A stretch of 64,000 nucleotides of DNA from VMGX01 sp041658885 (GCA_041658885.1 JBAZZJ010000001.1:1-64000); one strand, 5' to 3'; counted from the first letter of the stretch, positions 49,041 through 57,758 are shown. A program made the numbers and translations. Notes: generated by a model from the letters alone, not told the origin.

Positions 49041-49319
49041 ATGATTGAGGCAAAACAATTTAAAAAAGTAGAAACATCAATAAAAGCGATAGCAAATTAT
49101 CGTAGATTAGCAATTGTTTCGTTGTTAAAAAAGAACGGAGAAATGTCGGTAGGTGATATAGCCGAAGAATTGAAGATTTCTATACAGGCCATCTCGAAAC
49201 ATCTCAAACTTTTAGAAAGAGCAGATATATTATCTTCAGACCAGAGAGGTTTATTGGTTTATTATTTTTTAAATAAACCATTACCAAATTTTGTTTCGAA
49301 TATTGTTTCAACACTTTAA
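49041..49319 (+). CDS. ArsR-family winged-helix regulator
   Basis: A 92-residue winged-helix protein with the ArsR pattern: AIANYRRLAIVSLLKKNGEMSVGDIAEELKISIQAISKHLKLLERADILSSDQRGLLVYYFL. The recognition helix is around ISIQAISKHLKLL. There is no cysteine metal site, so it likely responds to something other than a metal or acts constitutively. It opens the defence-like island, and the same AATT palindromes lie before it and before the two operons downstream, so it is a good candidate to bind them. That regulatory link is inference. Confidence 0.85.
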   Translation: MIEAKQFKKVETSIKAIANYRRLAIVSLLKKNGEMSVGDIAEELKISIQAISKHLKLLERADILSSDQRGLLVYYFLNKPLPNFVSNIVSTL

Positions 49320-49360
49320 TTTTTATTTTGATATTTTTCATGCCCCACAGGAAACTATTT

Positions 49361-49498
49361 TCTAATTTAATTAAATAGTTGAATAGTGAAGTTTAGCGAT
49401 TAAAAATGTATTTTCTAATTTAATTAAATAGTTGAATAGTGAAGTTTAGCGATGAAAAATGTATTTTCTAATTTAATTAAATGGTTGAATAGTTTTGG
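49361..49498. repeat. Three tandem operator-like repeats (53-bp period)
   Basis: TCTAATTTAATTAAATAGTTG begins at 49361, 49414 and 49467; the third has ATGG for ATAG. The intervening GAATAGTGAAGTTTAGCGAT and AAAAATGTATTT are conserved as well, so it is a tandem repeat, not a CRISPR. It fills the 290-base gap before the Cas4-like gene. Confidence 0.85.
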
Positions 49499-49611
49499 TA
49501 TATAAAGAGATTATTGAATTTATAGAAAATTTGGTGTATTTTAAACTATGTAAGGTATAGAAAAACTTTATGAAAAAAGAAACTGATTCATAAATCTTTA
49601 TATTTAAAATT

Positions 49612-50454
49612 ATGGCGCCAGATAAATACAAATCTATATGGGTATCACATTCTTCCATTGGAGATTTCTTAAAATGTCCACGGGCTTATTATCTGCATAA
49701 TGTTTATAAAGACACCAAAACGGGAAGAAAAATAAATATTGTTAATCCTGCGCTTTCTCTTGGCCAAGCGGTGCATACAATCCTTGAGTCATTAAAAAAT
49801 GTTCCAGTTGAAGAAAGAATGAAACGAGATTTATTAGCTGATTTTGAAGTTGCTTGGTTACAAGTGTCTGGGAGAAAAGGTGGATTTAAAAATAGCGACG
49901 AAGAAGCCAAGATTAAAAAACGAGGCATTGAGATGATAAAACGAGTTATAAAAAATCCGGGACCGATTGCAAATAAAACCATTAAAATAAAGCAAGGACA
50001 TAATAATATGCCACCAAATTTTTACCTTTCTGAAGATGAAAATATAATACTTTGTGGGCTTGTTGATTGGTTGGAATATATTGAAGAAGATGACAGCGTT
50101 CGTATTCTTGATTTTAAAACTGGCAAAAACGACGAAGCTGAAGATTCACTTCAACTCCCAATTTATCTCTTGCTTCTAAGTGCATTACAAAAACGAAAAA
50201 TTTCTGGGGCGTCATATTGGTATCTTAATAAAGATGATAAACCAACAGAGATGACATTGCCCGATATTAATGAAGCTAAAGAAAAAGTACTCACGGTTGC
50301 TTTGAAAGTTAAAGAAGCCAGAGAAAAAGAAACTTTTAATTGTTCGCGCGGAGATAAAGGATGTTTTGCTTGTAAATCATACGAATCTATTTTGAAAGGT
50401 GAGGCGGAATATATTGGTATTGGTGGCTATGGACAGGACATGTATTTTTTATAG
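49612..50454 (+). CDS. Cas4/AddB-like PD-(D/E)XK nuclease with Fe-S cysteines
   Basis: A 280-residue RecB-family nuclease. Cys22 (FLKCPRAYY), the LGQAVHTILE His, Asp152 (GLVDWLEY), Asp167-x-Lys169 (ILDFKTGK) and the QLPIYLLLL motif make the PD-(D/E)XK active site; Cys22 with Cys244, Cys251 and Cys254 (FNCSRGDKGCFACK) gives the four ligands of the Cas4/AddB iron-sulfur cluster. These enzymes are single-strand exonucleases with 5' ends as typical substrates. No cas1/cas2 locus or helicase is adjacent, so it is a lone nuclease at the head of a defence-like cluster, preceded by three operator-like repeats. Confidence 0.85.
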   Translation: MAPDKYKSIWVSHSSIGDFLKCPRAYYLHNVYKDTKTGRKINIVNPALSLGQAVHTILESLKNVPVEERMKRDLLADFEVAWLQVSGRKGGFKNSDEEAKIKKRGIEMIKRVIKNPGPIANKTIKIKQGHNNMPPNFYLSEDENIILCGLVDWLEYIEEDDSVRILDFKTGKNDEAEDSLQLPIYLLLLSALQKRKISGASYWYLNKDDKPTEMTLPDINEAKEKVLTVALKVKEAREKETFNCSRGDKGCFACKSYESILKGEAEYIGIGGYGQDMYFL

Positions 50455-50529
50455 AAAATATTATTAATTTAAGCCATATACCGTGTCCAAAACGTGCGTG
50501 ACTTAACTATTCTCTCCAGGAAACCATTC

Positions 50530-50656
50530 TCTAATTTAATTAAATAGTTGAATAGTGAAGTTTAGCGACGAAAAATGTATTTTCTAATTTAATTAAATAG
50601 TTGAATAGTTTCATTTCCATATGTATTTTCTAATTTAATTAAATGGTTGAATAGTT
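50530..50656. repeat. Second operator-like repeat array
   Basis: TCTAATTTAATTAAATAGTTG begins at 50530 and 50583, and TCTAATTTAATTAAATGGTTG at 50629 (periods 53 and 46). It lies about 130 bases before the restriction-methylation gene. The remaining part of the 330-base gap is AT-rich with no ORF seen. Confidence 0.85.
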
Positions 50657-50784
50657 CAATATAAAACAAATAGTGTTTTTAGGGAATTTTGAGAATTTGG
50701 AGGATTATTCAAATTTTTTCAAAAAATTTTTAAAAAGTTTTCTAAAATGGTAGAATATAAATAGAGGTTTAGCTAAATAAAGAT

Positions 50785-53037
50785 ATGAATAAAAAAACAT
50801 CAAATAAAATATTTACCACTGAACGAGAAGGTCAACTTCATTTCTTTCATAATTTTGGAATCAATCTTGATGAGAATGATGTTTTAATTGCAAATACTGA
50901 TGGCGTATATAAAGGTAATATTTTCGAATTTAAACCAAATATTAACAACACTCAACAAGTACTTTTTCAAGCTATTAAATATTGTTCAAGATTGAGAATT
51001 ACTGGTCATCCAGTACCAAAAAATATTTTACTTGTTTCGTTAAATCAAAGTAAAATGTACATTTTTGACAGTGGAGATTATTTTGGTGAAATTCATGAAA
51101 TTTATTATGGTGGGGCTAGTAAGAATAATGATGGTTTTGCAATTAAAAATCAGCCTATTGAAATTGATTACTCAATGAGTATAGGTGCAGATAAAGTTTT
51201 GAAGTTATTAAAAGAAAATAATTTTACAAAGATTAAAATTAATGAGGACTGTATTGTTGGATGGGCAGAAAAATTTTACCGAGAAAACCCAACTGCGAAG
51301 AAAGGTGATTTTCTTGATGATAGAGATGGTGGAGAAATCCGTAAGCCAATAAAGTTTAGAGATTATATTTTGCCGTTTAAAGAAAAAACAAATATCAAAT
51401 TTAAGTATTTGATGGACAAGTTGAATGATAATTTGATAAAGAAAGAACTCGGTGCGTTTTTTACACCACCTGCTTATGCAAAAAAATCTGTAGAACTTGT
51501 CCGTGAGGCAATTAAACTTGTTCCAAAGGGTAACGACTATATTATTTTAGATCGCTGTGCGGGGACTGGGAGTCTAGAGTCAGAACTTTCTGATGAAGAA
51601 TTAGAACACACTATAGTTAGCACCTATGAATACTACGAATATAAGGTTTTGTTAGAGCGTTTTAATGGACGAGTCCGTCACATTATTCCACCAACTGATG
51701 ATAATGTAGAATTTTCTGCTGGTTTTGTAGTAAATGCAGATGCGTTAAGTGAAGATTTTATAAATAATGAAATTATTAAACAACATATTGATAATCCAAA
51801 ATGTACTGTAATTTTGTTTGAAAACCCACCGTATGCAGAAGCCGGAGCTATTCAAACAAATGAGGCGAGAACAGAAAGAGGTGCTATTTGGAAAAAAAGT
51901 TTTATAGCAGAAGAAATGAAGAAGGAGATTAAAGGTGTAGCAAGAAATGATCTAGCCAATTTATTTATTTGGTCTGGTATTAAAAAATATTTAAGATCTG
52001 AAACAGATAGTTACATTTTATTTTCTCCAGTCAAATATTTTAAATCACAAAATTTAGTTAATAAAAATTTTCAGAAAGGTTTTATTTTTAATAGAAAATT
52101 TTTCCATGCAACCGCTTCGGCCATATCGTGTGTGTGGTGGAAAAATTTAAATAAGAAACAAGACGTTTTTGATATGGAGATTTATGATTTAGACGATAAA
52201 AATACTTTAGATACCCTAGATGATGAAGCAAAATTTTTACAAAAAATTAAGTTAAAAAAAGTTAATAAGTTATTGTCTGATTTATATGATAAAAGACCAT
52301 TTACTGACGATAAAAAAGGGATTACTGTTGGATATGATGGAAAAGAAAGTAAAGATGTAAAAATCAGAATCTCTCCATTGTTTAACAAAAACATTATTGG
52401 TTATTTAGTAGCACAATCTTTTTCTTTTGAAAACCCAAGAATGTTATCAAATTTATTTAGAACAGCTATTTATAATGGTAATGGTTTTTATTTACGCTCT
52501 GATAATTTTCTTGAAAAACTTCCACTTTTTGCTGTTGGTAAATATCCAATCGAAGAAAAATGGTATGAAAATGGTACTATTTTTAAGTCCTCAGATAGTG
52601 GTGAAAAATATACAAAAGATAAAGATTTCTTAAAATCATGTTTTATCTTCACATGTCTGTCTCGATATAATAAATGCATCTCTTTCACAGGGAGTGATAA
52701 ACGATTCTATAAAAATGAGCTATGTTTCAATAATGACACATTAGCAAGTGAACAGCTTGGAAAATTTAAATTAAATAGTGACGAAAAAGAATTGATTAAG
52801 ATTTGGGAAGGTGTTTTGGTTGAAGCAAGAAAGACGGAAAATTATAATAAAAAATTAGCATATGGTCCTTACCAAATTGAAATAGAATTAAATACATCAG
52901 AGAAGGATGAAAATGAAAAAACAGTTCATGATTACCCGACGCTTAATGGTGAATTAGAAAATCTCAAGAAAAAATTGAAAGTATATTATGCAAAATATAT
53001 TACACCAAAATTATTCGAATATGAACTACTGAAATAA
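50785..53037 (+). CDS. Type IIG-like restriction-modification protein (N6-adenine methyltransferase)
   Basis: A 750-residue protein. The central methyltransferase has GAFFTPPAYA, motif I LDRCAGTGSLE (Asp256-Gly262, SAM binding) and motif IV FENPPYAEAG (Asn347-Pro-Pro-Tyr350), marking an N6-adenine enzyme of the Eco57I/N-12 type. The N-terminal 100 residues contain DGVYKGNIFEFKP, a D-x8-E-x-K pattern (Glu48, Lys50) that could be a PD-(D/E)XK cleavage site, and the C-terminal 250 residues would be the target-recognition part. A single chain that both methylates and cuts is the type IIG design; methylation is firm, cutting is inferred. It leads an operon to about 54927. Confidence 0.82.
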   Translation: MNKKTSNKIFTTEREGQLHFFHNFGINLDENDVLIANTDGVYKGNIFEFKPNINNTQQVLFQAIKYCSRLRITGHPVPKNILLVSLNQSKMYIFDSGDYFGEIHEIYYGGASKNNDGFAIKNQPIEIDYSMSIGADKVLKLLKENNFTKIKINEDCIVGWAEKFYRENPTAKKGDFLDDRDGGEIRKPIKFRDYILPFKEKTNIKFKYLMDKLNDNLIKKELGAFFTPPAYAKKSVELVREAIKLVPKGNDYIILDRCAGTGSLESELSDEELEHTIVSTYEYYEYKVLLERFNGRVRHIIPPTDDNVEFSAGFVVNADALSEDFINNEIIKQHIDNPKCTVILFENPPYAEAGAIQTNEARTERGAIWKKSFIAEEMKKEIKGVARNDLANLFIWSGIKKYLRSETDSYILFSPVKYFKSQNLVNKNFQKGFIFNRKFFHATASAISCVWWKNLNKKQDVFDMEIYDLDDKNTLDTLDDEAKFLQKIKLKKVNKLLSDLYDKRPFTDDKKGITVGYDGKESKDVKIRISPLFNKNIIGYLVAQSFSFENPRMLSNLFRTAIYNGNGFYLRSDNFLEKLPLFAVGKYPIEEKWYENGTIFKSSDSGEKYTKDKDFLKSCFIFTCLSRYNKCISFTGSDKRFYKNELCFNNDTLASEQLGKFKLNSDEKELIKIWEGVLVEARKTENYNKKLAYGPYQIEIELNTSEKDENEKTVHDYPTLNGELENLKKKLKVYYAKYITPKLFEYELLK

Positions 53038-53111
53038 TTTTATGAAAATTCTTCCAATAATTTTACAAAAGAAATTATGAAAAGAGAAACAAAGGAAAAT
53101 TAATCTATAAA

Positions 53112-53250
53112 ATGGACAAAGACAAGATAAAATTTTTTCTGGAGTCGTCCATTACAAGAAAAACAATTTAGAGCAGATTGGTGGCCAGAAACACTCTATG
53201 TATTTCTAATATTGAGTGTTTTAATGTTTAGTTTATTTATATTATTATGA
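53112..53250 (+). pseudogene. Small membrane protein gene with a one-base frameshift
   Basis: From the ATG at 53112 the frame gives MDKDKIKFFLESS and stops. Removing one T from the run TTTTTT near 53130 yields 45 residues, MDKDKIKFFWSRPLQEKQF then RADWWPETLYVFLILSVLMF and SLFILL, a sensible one-pass membrane protein whose TGA overlaps the next ATG (53247) as ATGA. So either a broken gene, an assembly error or a slippage site. It sits between the methyltransferase and nuclease genes. Confidence 0.45.
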
Positions 53251-53939
53251 AAACCACTTATCAAACCAAAAAAACATGGAAGGAACTTTATAAAATAGAA
53301 GCATCAAAAAAATCAGAGAATGATTTTTCTAGTTTTTGTAAGAAAAATAATATTTTTTGTCAAAAATTAGATTTGGTAGAAAATGAGTCATTGAGAATCA
53401 AATATCTCATAAATTCAAAAGGAAATTGTCCAGATTTTTTGATTAAAAAAGAAAAACTTTTTTGTTTTGTTGAAGTGAAAACGCTTACTAATTTTACGAA
53501 TGCAAAACGAGAGAAAGAAATAGATACGAGGAGAGAAGCCCTGCAAAAAAAACATCAAAGTGGGATTATTATAAATGACACCATAGATTTTTATACCGAG
53601 TTGTGGGGGCCATTCAAGACCTTCATACAGAGCTGTAGTAAAAAGTTTAAAAATATAAAGGATAAATATAAATATCCACGCCTACTTCTTGTTGGTGGAT
53701 CTAATGTAGATCAGATTCGGATGTCGGCACTTTTCCATGGCTCATATTTAAGCTATGACATAAGATTAGAAAAGTGGATTGGTTTTCAAAAAAAGAAAAT
53801 TGGGCTTTTTGATAAGATGGGGTCAAACATAAGTGCAGTTATCTACTGGAATAAAGATTTCAATAGATACTTCTGCCTAGAGAATCCTAGATTTAAGGTT
53901 AAATTTTCTGAAACTGATTTTAAACATTTTTTCTCCTAA
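53247..53939 (+). CDS. Putative PD-(D/E)XK restriction-type nuclease
   Basis: A 230-residue protein with GNCPDFLIKKEKLFCFVEVKTL: Asp63, Glu76 and Lys78 fit the P-D...E-x-K metal site of restriction endonucleases. The first 35 residues are a basic helix-rich region (KKTWKELYKIEASKKSENDF). The rest contains PRLLLVGG and a C-terminal domain with no known match. As the third gene of the island operon it may be the cleaving partner of the methyltransferase or a separate defence nuclease. Codon use and AT bias match neighbours. Confidence 0.65.
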   Translation: MKTTYQTKKTWKELYKIEASKKSENDFSSFCKKNNIFCQKLDLVENESLRIKYLINSKGNCPDFLIKKEKLFCFVEVKTLTNFTNAKREKEIDTRREALQKKHQSGIIINDTIDFYTELWGPFKTFIQSCSKKFKNIKDKYKYPRLLLVGGSNVDQIRMSALFHGSYLSYDIRLEKWIGFQKKKIGLFDKMGSNISAVIYWNKDFNRYFCLENPRFKVKFSETDFKHFFS

Positions 53940-53962
53940 TTTATGAAATTGTAAACAAAAAA

Positions 53963-54580
53963 ATGGAAAAATTTAGATTAGTTAAGGATTTGAAAGTTGT
54001 TTTAAAGGATTTTGAGCTAATGGTGAAAAATCCTAAATGGCTTTGGAATGGTAGGAAATTAAATAATTTCAATTTATTACCAAGGGAAGTGTGGGGAAAC
54101 TGGTTGGTGTCTGTTGTTTTATGTAAATTATATGGCAGGGACATAACTTTTGCTGATAGTGTTGAAGGAGACGGGTTTATAGTAGATATAGTAAATGGAA
54201 GTATAAAAGGAATTTTCCCAACAGAACATGTTTCTGCATTAGATATTCCGAAAGGTAAAAAATTACCCAATGGAGAGCAACGAATTATTGATGCAATAAA
54301 TTTAAAGATTTCAAGGGGTTCTAGTTATGCACAAGGGAAACTGCTTATTGTATTTTTTGACGGAGCTGGTAAATTTTTTAGAAAACAAATACGAGAAAGT
54401 ATTTTTAGACGACATAATTTTGAAGCTGTTTTTTGTGTTGGTCTTTTAAATTCTTGCAAAGATGGATATTCTTATATTGTGACAGAGTTCAGAGATTCTT
54501 TTGGAATTCAATCAATAACACACAAGATTGAAATAAATGAAAATTTTACTGATTGGAAGATTTCTAAAATAATGCAATGA
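53963..54580 (+). CDS. Defence-island protein of unknown function
   Basis: A 205-residue soluble protein: REVWGNWLVSVVLCKLYGRDITFADSVEGDGFIVDIVNG, then FPTEHVSALDIPK, then GKLLIVFFDGAGKFFRKQIRESI and a C-terminal beta-rich part. The acidic residues in SVEGDGFIVD, and EHVSA, could be catalytic, and FDGAGKF is a recurrent type of motif, but I cannot name the family with confidence. It begins 23 bases after the nuclease gene and overlaps the next gene by ATGA, so it belongs to the same operon and probably the same process. Confidence 0.6.
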   Translation: MEKFRLVKDLKVVLKDFELMVKNPKWLWNGRKLNNFNLLPREVWGNWLVSVVLCKLYGRDITFADSVEGDGFIVDIVNGSIKGIFPTEHVSALDIPKGKKLPNGEQRIIDAINLKISRGSSYAQGKLLIVFFDGAGKFFRKQIRESIFRRHNFEAVFCVGLLNSCKDGYSYIVTEFRDSFGIQSITHKIEINENFTDWKISKIMQ

Positions 54581-54927
54581 AAACTGACTGGCTAACAAAA
54601 AAAATAACAGTAAATGAAACAAAAATAGAAAAATTTGCAAATAGATGGTTTTTTATTTTAGAATGGCTCATAATTTTGGGGTTGCTTATGTATTTACAAG
54701 TCACAAATAAAAGTTGGTATCTTTATCCTATAACTTTTTTATCATACGCGGTGTTTTCTCTTTATATTCACTCTTTGTTTTATTCGTCATCACTATATAA
54801 ATATTTAATAAAAAAACTTAATATAAGTAGTGTTTTAGGATCACTAGTAATTATTTTAGTGTCAATTTTAATTGGTGTATTGGTAGGTATTATTACTTCG
54901 GATATAGCTATCAGTTATATAAAATAA
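54577..54927 (+). CDS. Small multi-pass membrane protein of the defence island
   Basis: A 116-residue protein with three to four hydrophobic segments (about 26-42, 47-68, 85-108) after a basic amphipathic start. Its ATG overlaps the previous stop (ATGA, 54577-54580), indicating translational coupling. Small membrane proteins are frequent last members of abortive-infection operons, where they damage the membrane when triggered; that role here is speculation from position. No family recognised. Confidence 0.55.
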   Translation: MKTDWLTKKITVNETKIEKFANRWFFILEWLIILGLLMYLQVTNKSWYLYPITFLSYAVFSLYIHSLFYSSSLYKYLIKKLNISSVLGSLVIILVSILIGVLVGIITSDIAISYIK

Positions 54928-54966
54928 TGTTATAAAAAATAATTATCAAATTCAAAGAAAATTTGG

Positions 54967-54972
54967 TATATT
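54967..54972 (+). promoter_or_regulatory. -10 box of ychF (leaderless)
   Basis: TTTGGTATATT, 6 bases before the ATG at 54979. Confidence 0.5.
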
Positions 54973-54978
54973 TTAGAA

Positions 54979-56076
54979 ATGAATATTAGTATAGGAATTG
55001 TTGGTTTACCAAACGTTGGGAAATCTACGCTATTTAATGCGCTGACGAAAAAATCCGTTCCGGCGGAGAATTATCCTTTCTGCACAATTGACCCATCCGT
55101 GGGTATTGTTCCCGTACCCGACGAACGAATGGAAATATTAAATAAATTTTCAAATTCAAAAAAGAAAATTCCAGCGGTTGTGGAATTTGTTGATATTGCA
55201 GGTCTTGTAAAAGGAGCGTCTGAAGGTGAAGGGCTTGGAAATCAATTTTTAGCAAACATAAGGGAAACCGATGCAATCGCAGAAGTTGTGAGAATATTCG
55301 AAGACAAGAATATAACACACGTTCATAATGAAATAGACCCGCTCAAAGATATTGAAATAATAAATTTGGAATTAATAATGTCTGATTTTCAAGCAGTTTC
55401 AAAAAGAATAAATAGTTTGGCAAAGGATGTTAAGAAGGGAGATAAGAAAGCAATTTTTGAAGAGGGGGTTTTAAAAAAGATGTATAAGATTTTGAATGAA
55501 GGAAAACTCGCGTCTATACTTGATTTAAATAAAGAAGAAAAAGAAGTTTTGAAAAATTTAAATCTTCTTACATCAAAAAAAATAATATATGTTTTAAATA
55601 AGAAAAGTGGTTGCAAGGATGTGTGTGAAATAAAAGACGAAAGATATGAAAAATTGATGAATTTTTTTAAAGACACCGGTTCGGAGTTTGTTATTGTTGA
55701 CGCTGGGATTGAAAATGAGTTAAAGGACTTAAGTGTTGAGGACGCAAAAGAATTTAGAAAGGAATTAAATATTTTTGATGATGGAACAAATGAACTTATA
55801 AAAAAGGGTTACTTGGCTTTGGACTTGATAACATTTTTGACGACTGGCGAAGATGAAACAAGAGCATGGACCATAAAAAGAAATTCAAGCGCGCCGGAGG
55901 CAGGGATGGCGATTCACACTGATTTTAAAGATAAATTTATTCGTGCAGAAATTATAAATTGGAAAGATTTAGTTGATTCTGGTTCGTATGCAAACGCGAG
56001 AGCAAGGGGATTGGTTAGAACGGAAGGGAAGGAATATGTTGTGAAAGATGGGGACGTGGTTGAATTCAAAATCTGA
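54979..56076 (+). CDS. ychF: Obg-like P-loop ATPase/GTPase YchF
   Basis: A 365-residue OBG-family protein. G1 IVGLPNVGKSTLFNAL, G3 DIAGLVKGASEGEGLGNQFL and a C-terminal TGS domain (TIKRNSSAPEAGMAIHTDFKDKFIRAEII). The G4 motif, NKKSG in place of NKxD, fits the ATP preference of YchF. It associates with ribosomes and is linked to oxidative stress control; that is family knowledge. A leaderless -10 box precedes it. It marks the end of the defence-like island. Confidence 0.95.
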   Translation: MNISIGIVGLPNVGKSTLFNALTKKSVPAENYPFCTIDPSVGIVPVPDERMEILNKFSNSKKKIPAVVEFVDIAGLVKGASEGEGLGNQFLANIRETDAIAEVVRIFEDKNITHVHNEIDPLKDIEIINLELIMSDFQAVSKRINSLAKDVKKGDKKAIFEEGVLKKMYKILNEGKLASILDLNKEEKEVLKNLNLLTSKKIIYVLNKKSGCKDVCEIKDERYEKLMNFFKDTGSEFVIVDAGIENELKDLSVEDAKEFRKELNIFDDGTNELIKKGYLALDLITFLTTGEDETRAWTIKRNSSAPEAGMAIHTDFKDKFIRAEIINWKDLVDSGSYANARARGLVRTEGKEYVVKDGDVVEFKI

Positions 56077-56148
56077 TGATTTTGAATTCAATAATTTTTA
56101 ATTTCTAATTACTAATTACTAATGAAATGTTAAATTTTAAAAAAATGT

Positions 56149-56154
56149 TATAAT
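56149..56154 (+). promoter_or_regulatory. -10 box of the membrane protein at 56164
   Basis: TGTTATAAT, 9 bases before the ATG. Confidence 0.6.
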
Positions 56155-56163
56155 ATACACATT

Positions 56164-57180
56164 ATGGAATCAAATAAACCAAAATTAAGTGTAGGGTTTT
56201 TCTTTTTGTGTTTGGGGATATTAATAACATTAATAACTTCAGTCACATCATTTCTCAATCTCGTTTTTGAAACACTTAACAAACGCTTTCCAGATGTTTT
56301 GAATGCAAGTTATCAATATGGGTACTCAACTTATGAATATGAAGGAATTCGCATGGCACTCGCGACTCTCATTATATTTTTCCCAGTCTTTATTGTCGTT
56401 TCTTATTTTTGGAGAAAATATGCGAAAGGAGTTATGGGCCATGTAGATGAAGTTATAAGAAAATGGGTGATATACATTATTTTATTTCTTTCCACAATCA
56501 CAATAATGGTGGACTTGGTTACTCTTATTAAATATTTTATTTCAGGCGAAATAACCACACGATTTATTTTAAAAGTAATAATTACACTCATAGTTGCCGG
56601 CTTGGTTGGTACTTATTATATATTTTTACTTAGAGAAAAAAATTCTTTATCTAAAAAGGGTTTAATTTTTACAATAGTTGGTGCAGTTCTTGCCGTCGGA
56701 GCGATTGTTTTCAGTTTTATGATTATGGGAAGTCCCGCAAAGCAAAGACAACTTAGGTTAGACGATAGACGAATAGGTGACCTTCAAAGTATTCAATATC
56801 AAGTTATTTATCATTGGCAATCAAAAGAAAAATTGCCTGAAAAACTTTCTGACCTGTCCAATCCAATATCTGGGTATTCGTTGCCAGTTGACCCAGAATT
56901 TGAAAAAGGAAATACTTATGAATATTTTGTAAAAGACAAACTTAAATTTGAACTTTGTGCGACATTTGCATTACCCATTCCGCAGGGCTGGGTGGAATAT
57001 TCTAATGGAGGAGGAATTATGCCAATGATAAATTATTATGGTGGGAAAGACATAGCGGTTTCATCTCGTCCTTATCTTGGTGGAGGAATAAATGAATCTT
57101 GGGACCACAAAGAGGGCAGAACTTGTTTTGAAAGGACGATAGATAAAGATTTGTATCCACCATACCCTAAACCACTATAA
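56164..57180 (+). CDS. Membrane protein with DUF5671-like helices and an extracellular domain
   Basis: A 338-residue protein. Four hydrophobic segments (about 12-32, 62-82, 97-117, 135-155) resemble the DUF5671 block common in Patescibacteria; a fifth (about 168-190) is followed by a roughly 145-residue outer domain: RLDDRRIGDLQSIQYQVIYHWQSKEKLPEKLSDL, GYSLPVDPEFEKGNTYEY, CATFALP. This last part looks like the periplasmic domain of pilin-like or pseudopilin-like proteins in the group (helix, then a small beta sheet with P-x-D). Function unknown. A -10 box lies 9 bases before the start. Confidence 0.65.
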   Translation: MESNKPKLSVGFFFLCLGILITLITSVTSFLNLVFETLNKRFPDVLNASYQYGYSTYEYEGIRMALATLIIFFPVFIVVSYFWRKYAKGVMGHVDEVIRKWVIYIILFLSTITIMVDLVTLIKYFISGEITTRFILKVIITLIVAGLVGTYYIFLLREKNSLSKKGLIFTIVGAVLAVGAIVFSFMIMGSPAKQRQLRLDDRRIGDLQSIQYQVIYHWQSKEKLPEKLSDLSNPISGYSLPVDPEFEKGNTYEYFVKDKLKFELCATFALPIPQGWVEYSNGGGIMPMINYYGGKDIAVSSRPYLGGGINESWDHKEGRTCFERTIDKDLYPPYPKPL

Positions 57181-57212
57181 TTTTTAAAAAAATCTATCCC
57201 GTTAAATAAAAG

Positions 57213-57238
57213 AGCCGGGGGTTCAGAGTACCCCGGCT
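57213..57238 (-). terminator. Minus-strand terminator, unit 3
   Basis: AGCCGGGG/CCCCGGCT stem; on the minus strand it is followed by CTTTTATTT. It closes a minus-strand mini-unit in the 650-base gap 57181-57833. Confidence 0.75.
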
Positions 57239-57266
57239 TGTTAAATAATCTCTATGTTGAGGTGAG

Positions 57267-57302
57267 TTATTTAACTGACAAACTCATAATAAATACATTC
57301 AT
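57267..57302 (-). CDS. 11-residue ORF of minus-strand unit 3
   Basis: AAGGGAG then 7 bases then ATG; reads MNVFIMSLSVK. Supported only by the Shine-Dalgarno-like site and by the terminator that follows. May be a leader peptide or chance. Confidence 0.2.
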   Translation of the reverse strand: MNVFIMSLSVK

Positions 57303-57412
57303 AAAAAATCTCCCTTTGCCGATCTTTACCTGTGGGGATATGGAGCATGTACCTCACTGAGTTATAGTACTATGTCCACAAATAATAATATCATAAATCA
57401 AGGAAAATAAAA

Positions 57413-57439
57413 AAAAGCGCAGATTACGTCTGCGCTTTT
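57413..57439 (-). terminator. Minus-strand terminator, unit 2
   Basis: AAAAGCGCAGA/TCTGCGCTTTT followed on the minus strand by a T8 tract. A start ATGAAGAAGCAAAAG with GGAGAGAG before it leads straight into the stem, with no stop codon before the predicted transcript end. Confidence 0.8.
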
Positions 57440-57533
57440 GCTTCTTCATCGTATGAATCTCTCTCCAATTAAAAACTGGGAGATGTTCAGCTCTTTTTAT
57501 CTTAAATGAACTCCCGTTAGGGTTATTTATAAT

Positions 57534-57659
57534 TTAGCATGTCTTTTTAAAAAAGCAATAAAAGGGGACAACTTTTGATTGTCCCCTTAAAAAGATGCCT
57601 AAGAAGAGGTTACTTGTTCCTACAACAAGCCCTCGTTTTCGCTTTAGCAAATTTTTCAT
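57534..57659 (-). CDS. 41-codon ORF with strong ribosome site, unit 1 (contains a terminator)
   Basis: TTGGAGG, 6 bases, ATG: the best Shine-Dalgarno site in the window. It reads MKNLLKRKRGLVVGTSNLF and continues to a TAA at 57534, but a strong terminator (57562-57588) lies inside the frame, so most transcripts would end without a stop codon. Promoter TTGCAA-17-TAGAAT lies upstream. It could be a regulatory leader, a small RNA or a deliberately non-stop message. Nothing else is seen on the plus strand of 57181-57758. Confidence 0.35.
   Translation of the reverse strand: MKNLLKRKRGLVVGTSNLFLGIFLRGQSKVVPFYCFFKKTC
57562..57588 (-). terminator. Minus-strand terminator, unit 1
   Basis: AAGGGGACAA/TTGTCCCCTT with a 7-base loop; followed on the minus strand by TTATT. 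Confidence 0.8.
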
Positions 57660-57718
57660 TTAGTTCCTCCAATTTTTAAGAAAAGGAACTTTTACTGGTT
57701 CTCTAAAGAACCAATGTT

Positions 57719-57747
57719 ATTCTAATATAAAATATTTTTTTTTGCAA
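57719..57747 (-). promoter_or_regulatory. Promoter of minus-strand unit 1
   Basis: TTGCAA (57747-57742) and TAGAAT (57724-57719) with a 17-base spacer; back to back with the leuS promoter. Confidence 0.6.
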
Positions 57748-57758
57748 TAAATTTATTG

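Noticed and set aside
49361..50656. Regularly spaced repeats near a Cas4-like gene, resembling a CRISPR array
   Set aside because: The segments between the repeats are themselves nearly identical, the spacing is 53/53/46 and there are only three units per array, so they are tandem or operator repeats, not spacers. No cas1 or effector gene is present.
57198..57279. A further full palindromic element in the gap before leuS
   Set aside because: CCCGTTAAATAA is present but the right side lacks the GGG end (TTATTTAACTGA), so it is at best a decayed half.
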